Below, piece after piece: positions 45,065 through 52,411 of a stretch of 64,000 nt of DNA; within the stretch, counting starts at the first letter, position 1, and each line of letters opens with the position of its first letter. The notes beneath the pieces were generated by a model. That model did no database searches, was not told the DNA's origin, and was given only the letters and a program-made list of their open reading frames with translations. The translations under genes and the position numbers were made by a program. The stretch lies in contig UQTM01000001.1 in assembly GCA_900544025.1 (NCBI GenBank), positions 53,321-117,320 on the forward strand, read 5' to 3'. This DNA comes from an uncultured Odoribacter sp. Lineage in GTDB: Bacteria; Bacteroidota; Bacteroidia; Bacteroidales; Marinifilaceae.

Positions 45065-46243
45065 ATGGACAAAATAAATATCGTGATTACGGGGCGGAGA
45101 AATGCCGGAAAGAGTTCATTGACGAACTCCCTGTTAGGCCAGGAGAAAGCCATTGTTTCAGATATAGCCGGAACCACGACCGACCCGGTGAAAAAGAGTT
45201 ATGAAATTCCGGGGTTTGCTTCCGTAATATTCACCGACACAGCCGGAATAGACGATGAAGGTGCACTGGGACAGCAGCGCATTGAAAAAAGCCTGCAAGC
45301 CATAAGGCTATCGGATGCAGCGATTCTGACATTTACCGGAAATGATTTCGGAACAGAAGAAGAAAAACTGACGGAAGAATTAAAGCAATACGAAATTCCT
45401 TTCCTCATCGTACACAATAAATCCGATTTGTCGCCCCTCGCTTCCGGTCTGCGGCAGGAATTGGAACATCGTTACAAGGTACAGGTCGTCGATTTCTCGG
45501 CACATCATAGCGATCCCCAAATCCTGATCGACGCATTGAAAACCATCGTCCGTCCCCCGGAACATCGTTCGCTTATCGGGCCGCTCGTCCGGCGCGGAGA
45601 CATCGTGATGCTCGTCACGCCTATCGATTCAGAGGCTCCTGCCGGAAGAATAATCCTGCCCCAGGTGCAAATGATCCGGGATGTGCTGGACAATAAATGT
45701 ATCAGTATCGTATTACAGCCGGAAGAAATAACGGATTTTTTAGAACGTACACAGATAACGCCCTCGCTCGTCATTACAGATAGTCAGGTATTCGGAAAAG
45801 TGGCGCAACTGATTCCCTCCTCTATTCCCTTAACCAGTTTCAGTATCGTCCTGGCACATCACAAAGGCAACTTCGGGCATTACCTCTCCGGAACGGCGCA
45901 AATCGACCGGTTACGCGACGGCGATCGGATACTCATGCTGGAATCCTGTTCGCACCATGTGTCCTGTGAAGATATCGGACGGGTTAAAATTCCCGCCCTA
46001 CTCCGTAAACATACGGGAAAGCAATTAGAATTCGACTTTATCGCCGGATTAGACCAAATCAAACGCCCGGTAACGGATTATGCGCTGGTCATCCAATGCG
46101 GAGGCTGCATGATTACCGCCCGGCAATTGCGCAACCGCCTGCTTCCTGTAATAAATGCGGGAATACCCGTCAGCAATTACGGAATGACTATTGCCTGGAT
46201 ACAAGGGATATTTCAAAGAACCACCTCCCCTTTCAGAAAATAA
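45065..46243 (+). CDS. hydF: [FeFe]-hydrogenase H-cluster maturation GTPase
   Basis: The 392-residue protein has an N-terminal TrmE/Era-like GTPase (G1 GRRNAGKSS, G2 region GTTTDPV, G3 DTAGID, G4 NKSD), a dimerisation region, and a C-terminal iron-sulfur domain with CSHH (C295, H297/H298) and CGGC (C345, C348). HydF is the scaffold on which HydE and HydG assemble the 2Fe subcluster before transfer to hydrogenase. Its presence implies FeFe hydrogenase elsewhere in the genome. It is 25 nt downstream of the response regulator gene and probably co-transcribed with it. No hydE, hydG or hydA is in this window. Confidence 0.95.
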   Translation: MDKINIVITGRRNAGKSSLTNSLLGQEKAIVSDIAGTTTDPVKKSYEIPGFASVIFTDTAGIDDEGALGQQRIEKSLQAIRLSDAAILTFTGNDFGTEEEKLTEELKQYEIPFLIVHNKSDLSPLASGLRQELEHRYKVQVVDFSAHHSDPQILIDALKTIVRPPEHRSLIGPLVRRGDIVMLVTPIDSEAPAGRIILPQVQMIRDVLDNKCISIVLQPEEITDFLERTQITPSLVITDSQVFGKVAQLIPSSIPLTSFSIVLAHHKGNFGHYLSGTAQIDRLRDGDRILMLESCSHHVSCEDIGRVKIPALLRKHTGKQLEFDFIAGLDQIKRPVTDYALVIQCGGCMITARQLRNRLLPVINAGIPVSNYGMTIAWIQGIFQRTTSPFRK

Positions 46244-46576
46244 GTAAACCGCACATTAAAAAAACATATTCATCTATCGCAAGGGAATATCCCGGCGAAA
46301 CACATCCTTTCGCTCGATAGAAATACCTTTTTCCGCCCTAAACAACATTTAAAATCACTTACCGGCAACATATTCGAAATTTCATAATAATTTTAGGTAT
46401 TAATATATAAGTTTACACCATCATTTTAAAATATTCATAAATTTTACGCTTTCGGAGAACTCCGAGTTTCATCATTTCGTACAAATCCATGAGATTTGAC
46501 TGGAATAGTCCGTGAATTGTCATTGCAAATCGCAGTTTTCATTGTAACTTATGTATGTCGCCAAATCCTGTGTACT
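46244..46576. other. Intergenic region upstream of the transposase
   Basis: The 333 nt are AT-rich. A short perfect palindrome TCGGAGAACTCCGA lies at about 46452-46465. I looked for a terminal inverted repeat matching the right side of the transposase gene and saw none. No gene is recognised. Confidence 0.4.
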
Positions 46577-47506
46577 ATGTTAGAAATAGAAGCTAAATCG
46601 TTGTTAGATTTATTACAGAAGTTTCCAGATGAGGAAGCCTGTATCAGACATCTCGAAACGCTTTATAGCGTGAACGGCGTATTACACTCTCCCTTTTCTA
46701 TCAATTCTAAGGTTTATAAACTAAAGAATCATTGGTATAGATGTAAGGATACCGGGAAGAATTTCAATGTAAAAACAAGAACCATATTTGAGAACACCAA
46801 AGTCCCACTTCACACGTGGTTTATTGCAATATGGTTCGTATCTTCACATAGGAAAGGCATTTCTTCCTATCAATTGTCCCGTGACATTCACGTCACCCAA
46901 AAGACGGCTTGGTTTATGTTGCAACGAATCCGTAAAGCCTTTAAAGAAGCTAACGGAATAGAGTTAAAGGGTATAATCGAAATAGATGAAACCTTTGTAG
47001 GTGGTAAAAATAAGAACCGTCACAGGGATAAAAAGGTACAGAACTCCCAAGGACGCTCTTTCAAGGACAAAACGCCTGTAATCGGAATGCTCGAACGAGG
47101 CGGCAATATAGTTGCTAAAGTTATCAAGAGTACAAAGGGTAAATATTTGACTCCTGTTATTAATCAATACGCCTCAAAAGATGCCGTTCTATATACTGAC
47201 GAGTGGCAAGGTTACAATGGCGTAAAGAGCCTGTATGAACACGACTTCATCGACCATAGTGTAAAACAGTATAGCAAGGGGGATGTATGTACTAATGGAA
47301 TAGAGGGCTTCTGGGGTATATTCAAAAGAGGTATAATTGGAACATACCATAAAACTTCCCGGAAGTATCTCCACTACTACGTAAATGAGTTCGTCTTTCG
47401 TTACAACTTCCGGGAGTTCAGTGAGGGTGAGCGATTCAATTTGGCTCTTTATAGCTTCCTCAGAAACCGTTTAACCTATAAGGAATTGACAGGTAAAGCG
47501 GCATAA
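46577..47506 (+). CDS. IS1595-family (ISXO2-like) transposase, zinc ribbon degenerate
   Basis: From ATG 46577 the 309-residue product has the ISXO2-like DDE core: IEIDETFVGGK (first Asp), LYTDEWQGY (second Asp) and CTNGIEGFWGIFKRG (third acidic residue), after the helix-turn-helix part SSHRKGISSYQLSRDIHVTQKTAWFML (seen in blocks). The N-terminal zinc ribbon is damaged: the usual CPxC reads SPFS and the second CxxC reads CKDT. The ATG at 46496 would add 27 residues of no clear homology and is not used. No terminal repeats were identified, so it may be a decaying or domesticated copy. It marks the start of a small accessory patch. Confidence 0.88.
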   Translation: MLEIEAKSLLDLLQKFPDEEACIRHLETLYSVNGVLHSPFSINSKVYKLKNHWYRCKDTGKNFNVKTRTIFENTKVPLHTWFIAIWFVSSHRKGISSYQLSRDIHVTQKTAWFMLQRIRKAFKEANGIELKGIIEIDETFVGGKNKNRHRDKKVQNSQGRSFKDKTPVIGMLERGGNIVAKVIKSTKGKYLTPVINQYASKDAVLYTDEWQGYNGVKSLYEHDFIDHSVKQYSKGDVCTNGIEGFWGIFKRGIIGTYHKTSRKYLHYYVNEFVFRYNFREFSEGERFNLALYSFLRNRLTYKELTGKAA

Positions 47507-47509
47507 AAG

Positions 47510-47529
47510 AGCCGGACAGAAGCCCGGCT
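47510..47529 (+). terminator. Short hairpin after the transposase
   Basis: AGCCGG and CCGGCT pair around an 8-nt loop 4 nt after the stop codon. There is no T run, so it is a weak terminator or part of an element end. Confidence 0.35.
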
Positions 47530-47560
47530 AATTGCGAAAACAAGAAATTGGAAGCAAGCC

Positions 47561-48040
47561 TTATTTTTTCTTACTAAACAATTTCAATTCCTCCTTATTA
47601 GTAACTTTTGTCGCTTTTGCAAAATATATAACGTCCTCCATACTTTTCATACAAACAGTACATTCTGGAATCTTCTTTCCAGCTTTATAGATTTCTATGA
47701 TAACCAATGTTATAGGAGTTTCCGGGAAATAGTAGGAATAAATAACAGATTTTCCTCCGTCAGAAAAAGTTTTACTATTAACGTCTTCCTCTGCAGGTTT
47801 TCCGAATCCACCTTTATCACCAAAATCAGGCCATAAGCTAACATTTCCGTCCGAACGTTGAGTAATAGAAATTTCTTGAATGGGCTTCTTGTCATTTCCA
47901 CTATGTCCAAAAAATCTTTCATAAACTCCTTCTTTTGGGTTATGTTCTGAAAGCTTGTACCCTCTTAGAAACTGACCTTGCGAGAATGCAGTTACAGACG
48001 CTATTACTAAAATAGCTAACACAAATAAAAACCTTTTCAT
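47561..48040 (-). CDS. Secreted hypothetical protein
   Basis: The 159-residue product has a clear signal peptide (MKRFLFVLAILVIASVTAFS, then QGQF). The mature part is mostly beta-strand-like with one C-x2-C pair (CTVC, about residue 126) and a lysine-rich end. I do not recognise a family. It is transcribed toward the transposase gene and divergently from the zinc-ribbon gene, with a 280-nt structured region between them. Base composition is lower in GC than the housekeeping genes nearby, like the rest of this patch. Confidence 0.7.
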   Translation of the reverse strand: MKRFLFVLAILVIASVTAFSQGQFLRGYKLSEHNPKEGVYERFFGHSGNDKKPIQEISITQRSDGNVSLWPDFGDKGGFGKPAEEDVNSKTFSDGGKSVIYSYYFPETPITLVIIEIYKAGKKIPECTVCMKSMEDVIYFAKATKVTNKEELKLFSKKK

Positions 48041-48127
48041 AATACAAAATGTTTGGCTTCCTCCGCAGCCTCAAGGAAAGTTTTATAAATAAAAGAAGTG
48101 GGCTGCCGTCCACTTTCCATAAGGCAT

Positions 48128-48211
48128 CGCCAAACGCCTGTATACACGTAGACAAACAACCCACCCATGTAAGATAGGAAGTCCGTGCCCGTGTATATTA
48201 AAAATTTGGCG
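48128..48211. repeat. Bipartite inverted repeat between divergent genes
   Basis: CGCCAAA (48128-48134) and TATACACG (48141-48148) are mirrored by CGTGTATA (48190-48197) and TTTGGCG (48205-48211), giving 7-bp and 8-bp stems separated by 6- and 7-nt internal loops and a 41-nt central part. Further small hairpins flank it: AAGTGG/CCACTT at 48096-48115 and AGTCC/GGACT at 48251-48264. Confidence 0.6.
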
Positions 48212-48262
48212 ATTTTAATGGAAAAGGCACTTCTTAGTTTCCGATAAATTAGTCCCTCTGGA

Positions 48263-48294
48263 CTTGTACAAATGTAACTATTTTGTTACCTTCG
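48263..48294 (+). promoter_or_regulatory. Promoter of the zinc-ribbon gene
   Basis: CTTG (48263-48266), 20 nt, TACCTTCG (48287-48294), each one mismatch from the consensus. It sets transcription near 48300 and therefore the start codon at 48321 rather than 48264. Confidence 0.6.
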
Positions 48295-48320
48295 AGCAAG
48301 AAATTTTAAAAGTTAATATT

Positions 48321-48566
48321 ATGGCTGAATCTAAATGTCCAAGTTGCAATAGCAAAGATTTTGAGGTACAAAAGAAAGTAATTCAAAATGGAAAAGATAA
48401 ATGTGAATTTACCTTTGTCCAGTGTGCTAAATGCGGTGCAGTTTTAGGAGTACTTCAAACAGGAGTAATCACAACTTCGATTAGTAATACAACCAATTTC
48501 ATCCTCGAAACGATTGATAAAACTAAATTTGAATTAAATAAAGCTATTCATGAGAAAAAGATTTGA
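48321..48566 (+). CDS. Small zinc-ribbon protein
   Basis: The 81-residue product starts MAESKCPSCNSKDFEVQKKV and has a second pair in FVQCAKCGAVLGVL, giving a C-x2-C ... C-x2-C zinc ribbon in the first 45 residues. The second half contains Thr/Ser-rich then helical sequence (TTSISNTTNFILETIDKTKF). It resembles small stress- or phage-associated zinc-ribbon proteins, but no family can be named. Its 3' end overlaps the 57-codon gene on the opposite strand by 23 nt. The start is chosen from the promoter position. Confidence 0.7.
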   Translation: MAESKCPSCNSKDFEVQKKVIQNGKDKCEFTFVQCAKCGAVLGVLQTGVITTSISNTTNFILETIDKTKFELNKAIHEKKI

Positions 48567-48717
48567 GTTTGAAATCAGGTGGTAAATATTGAGAATACTT
48601 TTTAACAAATTCTTCCAAATTCTCTGGAGCCATTTGATTCACATCAACGTAATGAGCATTTTCCCCTAATGCTTCCAATATTTCGGAGGCATGGGGAAAG
48701 TCTTTAAATGGTTTCAT
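48544..48717 (-). CDS. Small hypothetical protein, 57 residues
   Basis: Reading leftward from ATG 48717 the frame encodes 57 acidic-to-neutral residues (start MKPFKDFPHASEILEALGEN, later APENLEEFVKKYSQYLPPDF). It begins 4 nt after the stop codon of the 107-residue gene, so the two look translationally coupled. It contains no membrane segment or cysteines. It is unrecognised; the tight spacing and lack of stop codons are the support for its being real. Confidence 0.55.
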   Translation of the reverse strand: MKPFKDFPHASEILEALGENAHYVDVNQMAPENLEEFVKKYSQYLPPDFKLKSFSHE

Positions 48718-48721
48718 AATT

Positions 48722-49045
48722 TTATCGATTCAGTTTCACATTCGTAATCCACATATAATTGTCCGTTCCAAACTTGAATGTTTCCTGCGGAATGGACTGT
48801 GCTCGTTCTCGGAGAACCTGTTCTGTCATGCCGGAGGCAAAATTGATTCCGACGTTTCCGATTAGTCTCGTGATGTCCTGGGCGTCGTAAACCTCGTTAT
48901 AGCGACTCTCACGTGTTTTCACACCCACACCCCCGTTTACGAGATACGCACGATAGTCGCCCATGATTTCGAGGATTAATACTTGAACTTGGCAGTTCAT
49001 TACCAGCCCTTTGCAGGCATCTAAAAATGCTTCTTTGTTACTCAT
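48722..49045 (-). CDS. Hypothetical protein, 107 residues
   Basis: From ATG 49045 (an upstream TTG at 49051 is possible) the product begins MSNKEAFLDACKGLVMNCQV and is predicted as mixed alpha/beta, with YRAYLVNGGVGVKTRESR and a C-terminal FKFGTDNYMWITNVKLNR. There is no signal peptide. I do not recognise a family; style and size resemble small phage- or plasmid-type proteins. It precedes the 57-residue gene by 4 nt on the same strand, forming a two-gene unit. Confidence 0.65.
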   Translation of the reverse strand: MSNKEAFLDACKGLVMNCQVQVLILEIMGDYRAYLVNGGVGVKTRESRYNEVYDAQDITRLIGNVGINFASGMTEQVLRERAQSIPQETFKFGTDNYMWITNVKLNR

Positions 49046-49156
49046 ATTCAATATTATTTAAGATTAATACTGAATATTTAACGTGTGATTAGGGATGTTC
49101 GTTTCAGTCTTTATGATTGAAACCTATTGATTCTTAAACAAGTATAAGTCATAAAC

Positions 49157-49184
49157 AAACCCCTCCGGTGAGGGAGGGGCTTTT
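49157..49184 (-). terminator. Terminator after the 27-residue ORF
   Basis: On the minus strand AGCCCCTCC and GGAGGGGTTT form a stem (CCCCTCC/GGAGGGG) followed by TTTGTTT. It lies 4 nt past the stop of the small ORF at 49188. Confidence 0.6.
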
Positions 49185-49187
49185 AGG

Positions 49188-49271
49188 TTACTTGGATAGT
49201 TCCAACTGTTTTTCAAGTTCCTTAGTTTCATCTACGTCGTAGGTAACGCCGTCTAAAATGAGTTCTTTCAT
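49188..49271 (-). CDS. Micro-protein, 27 residues
   Basis: A frame from ATG 49271 encodes 27 residues beginning MKELILDGVTYDVDETKELE and ending in KQLELSK, highly charged with no membrane segment. A minus-strand TAATTTCG at 49296-49303 (one mismatch from TAnnTTTG) would give an 18-nt leader, and a terminator hairpin follows 4 nt after the stop. This promoter-ORF-terminator arrangement is why it is listed. It resembles the short 'LDGVTYDV' peptides attached to other Bacteroidota small genes only in style; no function is assigned. Confidence 0.5.
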   Translation of the reverse strand: MKELILDGVTYDVDETKELEKQLELSK

Positions 49272-49372
49272 AATTGAAATATTTTATATTTATCACGAAA
49301 TTATTTCTGTCTTTTCAACAATCTAATTTACGGATATTATTTCAATTGGGCAAGTTATCTACGGCAAAAAAG

Positions 49373-49406
49373 AGGGCTGGAAAGAAAGAAATTTCTGACC
49401 AGCCCT
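49373..49406 (-). terminator. Hairpin with T run on the minus strand
   Basis: AGGGCTGG (49373-49380) and CCAGCCCT (49399-49406) pair around an 18-nt loop. On the minus strand it is followed by CTTTTTTG, a good terminator, pointing to a transcript arriving from the right; on the plus strand only ATTTT follows. No annotated minus-strand gene lies immediately upstream except the small ORF below. Confidence 0.6.
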
Positions 49407-49471
49407 TATTTTAAGATTCAGTGTAAACTGATATATTAGTACCTAATTTTATTATACATTTGTACTCGTAA

Positions 49472-49561
49472 CTACACTCCCCTAAGCAAAAACAGTTGTA
49501 AAACATATTGAAACAGCAAATACGGCAATATTGTAATTATTAATGTAAACAACTGAAACAT
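49472..49561 (-). CDS. Possible hydrophobic micro-protein, 29 residues
   Basis: A minus-strand frame from ATG 49561 to TAG 49474-49472 would encode 29 residues that are almost entirely hydrophobic (MFQLFTLIITILPYLL, then FQYVLQLFLLRG). Its start overlaps the hybrid kinase start codon by two bases on the other strand. The only support is the terminator hairpin 66 nt downstream on the same strand. AT-rich DNA often gives such frames by chance, so confidence is low; a type I toxin-like membrane peptide is one possibility. Confidence 0.22.
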   Translation of the reverse strand: MFQLFTLIITILPYLLFQYVLQLFLLRGV

Positions 49562-52319
49562 GTCACAAAATATAAAGGTATCCCGACCTAATAAAAACAA
49601 ATCGTTCGAACAAGAAATTTCCGAACTGACGCAAGAGAAAATCTTATTTACCGAAAAAATCTATGCCAATATACCGATAGGCATCGAGATTTACGATACA
49701 CAAGGTATCTTACGTTATATAAACGACCACGCACTCAAAATGTACGGAGTCAATGATCCCGCCACTGTTATAGGGATAGTCAATCTTTTCAAAAGTCCTT
49801 ATGTTGACGAAAAGCTGAAAGCAAAAATCCAATCGGGCGAGGATATTAAATTGGAATTTGAATATGATTTCAACTGTATTAATGAAAATTCATATTATCC
49901 GAGCATTAATCAGGATTCCATGATCTATGAAGTGAAGGTCGTAACGATATGGAATAAAGAAAAAAACATTATCGGACACATGTTACTTGCCAACAATGTG
50001 ACCTCTATAAAAGAAGCGGAATTTCGTACGGAAGAAAACAAAAAAAATCTGGAACTGGCTATGGACGCAGCCAGCATGTCCTCGTGGGTATATGATATAA
50101 ACAAAAAAACATTCAGTTCGCTGTACGGTAATCCTATCGTCAAAAATACAATGACCTTGGAAGAACTGTTAAGTAAAATGCATCCGCAAGACAGCCCTAA
50201 ACTGCTGCATGTATTTTCACAATTGGTAAATAAAGAAATCCTATACGGAAACGTTACCTCCCGTTATTATAACGAACAGGAAAAACAATATCGCTATTAT
50301 GAAAGCAGAATGCGTCTGTCTACGGAACATTTGGGAAAATTACTGATTGTCGGGACAGAAATGGATGTCACACAAAAAATACAAACAACAAAAAAAGCAC
50401 AAGATCTGACAACGAAACGCGAACTGGCCATGCAGGTCAGCAATATCGTCCATTGGGATTTTGACGTTTGTTCCCAACATTTTGAATCGCACAATGATCC
50501 TATCAATGATTATACCAGCGACAAATTGATTACAGTTCCGGAATTTTTAAATACAATACATCAGGAAGACCGTTCTGTGTTCAACGACGCTATACAAACC
50601 ATGTTATCGGGACAAAACACGACCATCAACTTCACTTGCCGGGTAAAAACAAAATACGACGATTCATGGCAATATTGCCAAATCATCGGTGTCCCTTTCG
50701 AACACGACGAGCAAGGCCATATCGTCCGGTTTACGGGTTTCCGCCAAAATATTTCCAAACTTCACCAACTGAACGAAGAATTGAAAGAAAGGAATTATAA
50801 AATGGAACTCACGTTTAAAACAATCGGTATGTCATACTGGGATTTCGACGTAAAAACCAGGCTGTTTAAAATCTTTAATGCCCCTGTAAACAACTTTGAC
50901 TCCGACACCCTGGTCACTCCCGAGGAATATCTGGTCAGCACTCATCCCGACGATTGGGCGACTGTCAATAAATACCTTGACCATATGTTTGCAGGAACAG
51001 ACAAAGACTTCAATTTCAAATTCCGTTCTAAAACAAAATGGGATAAAGAATGGCAAACTTATGTAATTACCGGAATACAATCCGAAAAAGACAAAAGGGG
51101 ACAAGTAACCCGCTATACTGGAATACAGTTCAATAACACAAAATGGGAAAAGATAGCCCAGGAATTAAAGCAGTTAAAGGAAAAAGCGGAACTTTCCGAC
51201 CGTCTTAAATCGGCCTTTCTTGCTAACATGAGTCACGAAATTCGTACTCCCCTCAATGCTATTGTCGGATTTTCCGAACTCATGGCCAATTGCGACGATC
51301 CGGAAGAAAAAAAAGAATATCTAAATATTATCCAGTCCAACAACGAATTACTACTGCGCCTGATTAACGATATTCTCGATCTTTCCAAAATAGAATCGGG
51401 CATTCTGGAACGTAAACGGGAAAAATTCAACCTCGCCAAAGTATGCAGCGAGTTATACACCATGATCCACCCCAAAATCACCGCCCCTGATGTAGAATTT
51501 CTGATGAATCCAGGGCCGGAATGCTGGATATTATTAGACAGAAACAGATTGAAACAGGTTTGGATGAATTTCCTCACGAATGCCGTGAAATGCACCAGTT
51601 CGGGATATATCAAAATGGGATACACTCTTGAAAACGGAGGAATCCGTTTTTACGTGGAAGATTCGGGGGCCGGTATTCCCCTGGAATTACAAAGCAGGGT
51701 ATTCGGCCGATTTCAGAAACTCAACGAATTTGCACAAGGCACCGGTCTCGGCTTAGCTATCTCCAGAGCCATTATAGAAGCCGCAGGCGGAGAGATCGGC
51801 TTCACTTCAGCTCCCGGCAAAGGTTCAACCTTTTGGGCATGGATTCCCTGCGAGATCGAAATACAGAACGACCCAGCCGATTCAACCGGTCTGGCACCCC
51901 TTAAACAACCACAGCATTTAAAGGGGACAGACCCTAAAGAATTAAAAATTTTAATAGCAGAAGATAACGACAGTAATTACCTGCTGGTACAACATATACT
52001 GAAAGATTACCACCTTACCCGTGTAACGAACGGTGCGGATGCCGTGGACAAAGTCCGTAAAGAAAATTTCGACTTCGTCCTTATGGACATGAAAATGCCC
52101 GTCATGGACGGTTTGGAAGCCACTCGAGAAATCAGGCAATTCAATACAGAAATTTTAATTATTGCATTGACGGCAAATGCTTTCGATTCCGATAAAACCC
52201 AGGCTATGGAAGCCGGTTGTAACGATTTTTTAGCCAAACCACTGAAAAAAAGCCAATTACTCAAAATCTTTTCTATGAAAGAAGACTTTGAAGGATATGC
52301 TTGTCCGGAACAAGAATAA
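49560..52319 (+). CDS. PAS-domain hybrid sensor histidine kinase / response regulator
   Basis: The 919-residue cytoplasmic protein has several PAS domains (about 40-155, 165-270, 285-400, 410-530; blocks such as YANIPIGIEIYDTQGILRYI and RFTGFRQNIS), a coiled-coil linker, a HisKA domain with SHEIRTPLNAIVGFSELM (phosphoacceptor H559), a HATPase domain (about 650-785; N-box NFLTNAVKC, G-boxes DSGAGIP and GTGLGLAIS) and a C-terminal receiver (about 800-915; D843 in LMDMKMPVMDG). No membrane helix is seen, so it senses an internal signal. No response regulator with an output domain is adjacent. It is divergent to nothing and convergent to YitT with a shared terminator. Confidence 0.92.
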   Translation: MSQNIKVSRPNKNKSFEQEISELTQEKILFTEKIYANIPIGIEIYDTQGILRYINDHALKMYGVNDPATVIGIVNLFKSPYVDEKLKAKIQSGEDIKLEFEYDFNCINENSYYPSINQDSMIYEVKVVTIWNKEKNIIGHMLLANNVTSIKEAEFRTEENKKNLELAMDAASMSSWVYDINKKTFSSLYGNPIVKNTMTLEELLSKMHPQDSPKLLHVFSQLVNKEILYGNVTSRYYNEQEKQYRYYESRMRLSTEHLGKLLIVGTEMDVTQKIQTTKKAQDLTTKRELAMQVSNIVHWDFDVCSQHFESHNDPINDYTSDKLITVPEFLNTIHQEDRSVFNDAIQTMLSGQNTTINFTCRVKTKYDDSWQYCQIIGVPFEHDEQGHIVRFTGFRQNISKLHQLNEELKERNYKMELTFKTIGMSYWDFDVKTRLFKIFNAPVNNFDSDTLVTPEEYLVSTHPDDWATVNKYLDHMFAGTDKDFNFKFRSKTKWDKEWQTYVITGIQSEKDKRGQVTRYTGIQFNNTKWEKIAQELKQLKEKAELSDRLKSAFLANMSHEIRTPLNAIVGFSELMANCDDPEEKKEYLNIIQSNNELLLRLINDILDLSKIESGILERKREKFNLAKVCSELYTMIHPKITAPDVEFLMNPGPECWILLDRNRLKQVWMNFLTNAVKCTSSGYIKMGYTLENGGIRFYVEDSGAGIPLELQSRVFGRFQKLNEFAQGTGLGLAISRAIIEAAGGEIGFTSAPGKGSTFWAWIPCEIEIQNDPADSTGLAPLKQPQHLKGTDPKELKILIAEDNDSNYLLVQHILKDYHLTRVTNGADAVDKVRKENFDFVLMDMKMPVMDGLEATREIRQFNTEILIIALTANAFDSDKTQAMEAGCNDFLAKPLKKSQLLKIFSMKEDFEGYACPEQE

Positions 52320-52355
52320 AGTCATAGATATTTTTACCGATCGCCACTTACAAAA

Positions 52356-52394
52356 AAACGAATGTTGCCTAAATTTTAAGCAACATTCGTTTTA
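52356..52394. terminator. Shared terminator of the hybrid kinase and yitT
   Basis: AAACGAATGTTGC and GCAACATTCGTTT form a 13-bp stem with an 11-nt loop; A and T runs on both sides make it usable from both strands. Confidence 0.8.
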
Positions 52395-52411
52395 AAACAA
52401 TTCCCGATTGA

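Noticed and set aside
46400..47620. Complete insertion sequence with terminal inverted repeats
   Set aside because: No matching inverted repeats or target duplications were found by eye on either side of the transposase, so only the gene is annotated.
48128..48211. Integron attC site
   Set aside because: The bipartite inverted repeat has the general shape, but the arms do not match the RYYYAAC/GTTRRRY core and no integrase is nearby.
48128..48211. Invertible promoter
   Set aside because: The arms are imperfect, the segment is short, contains no promoter, and no site-specific invertase gene is present.
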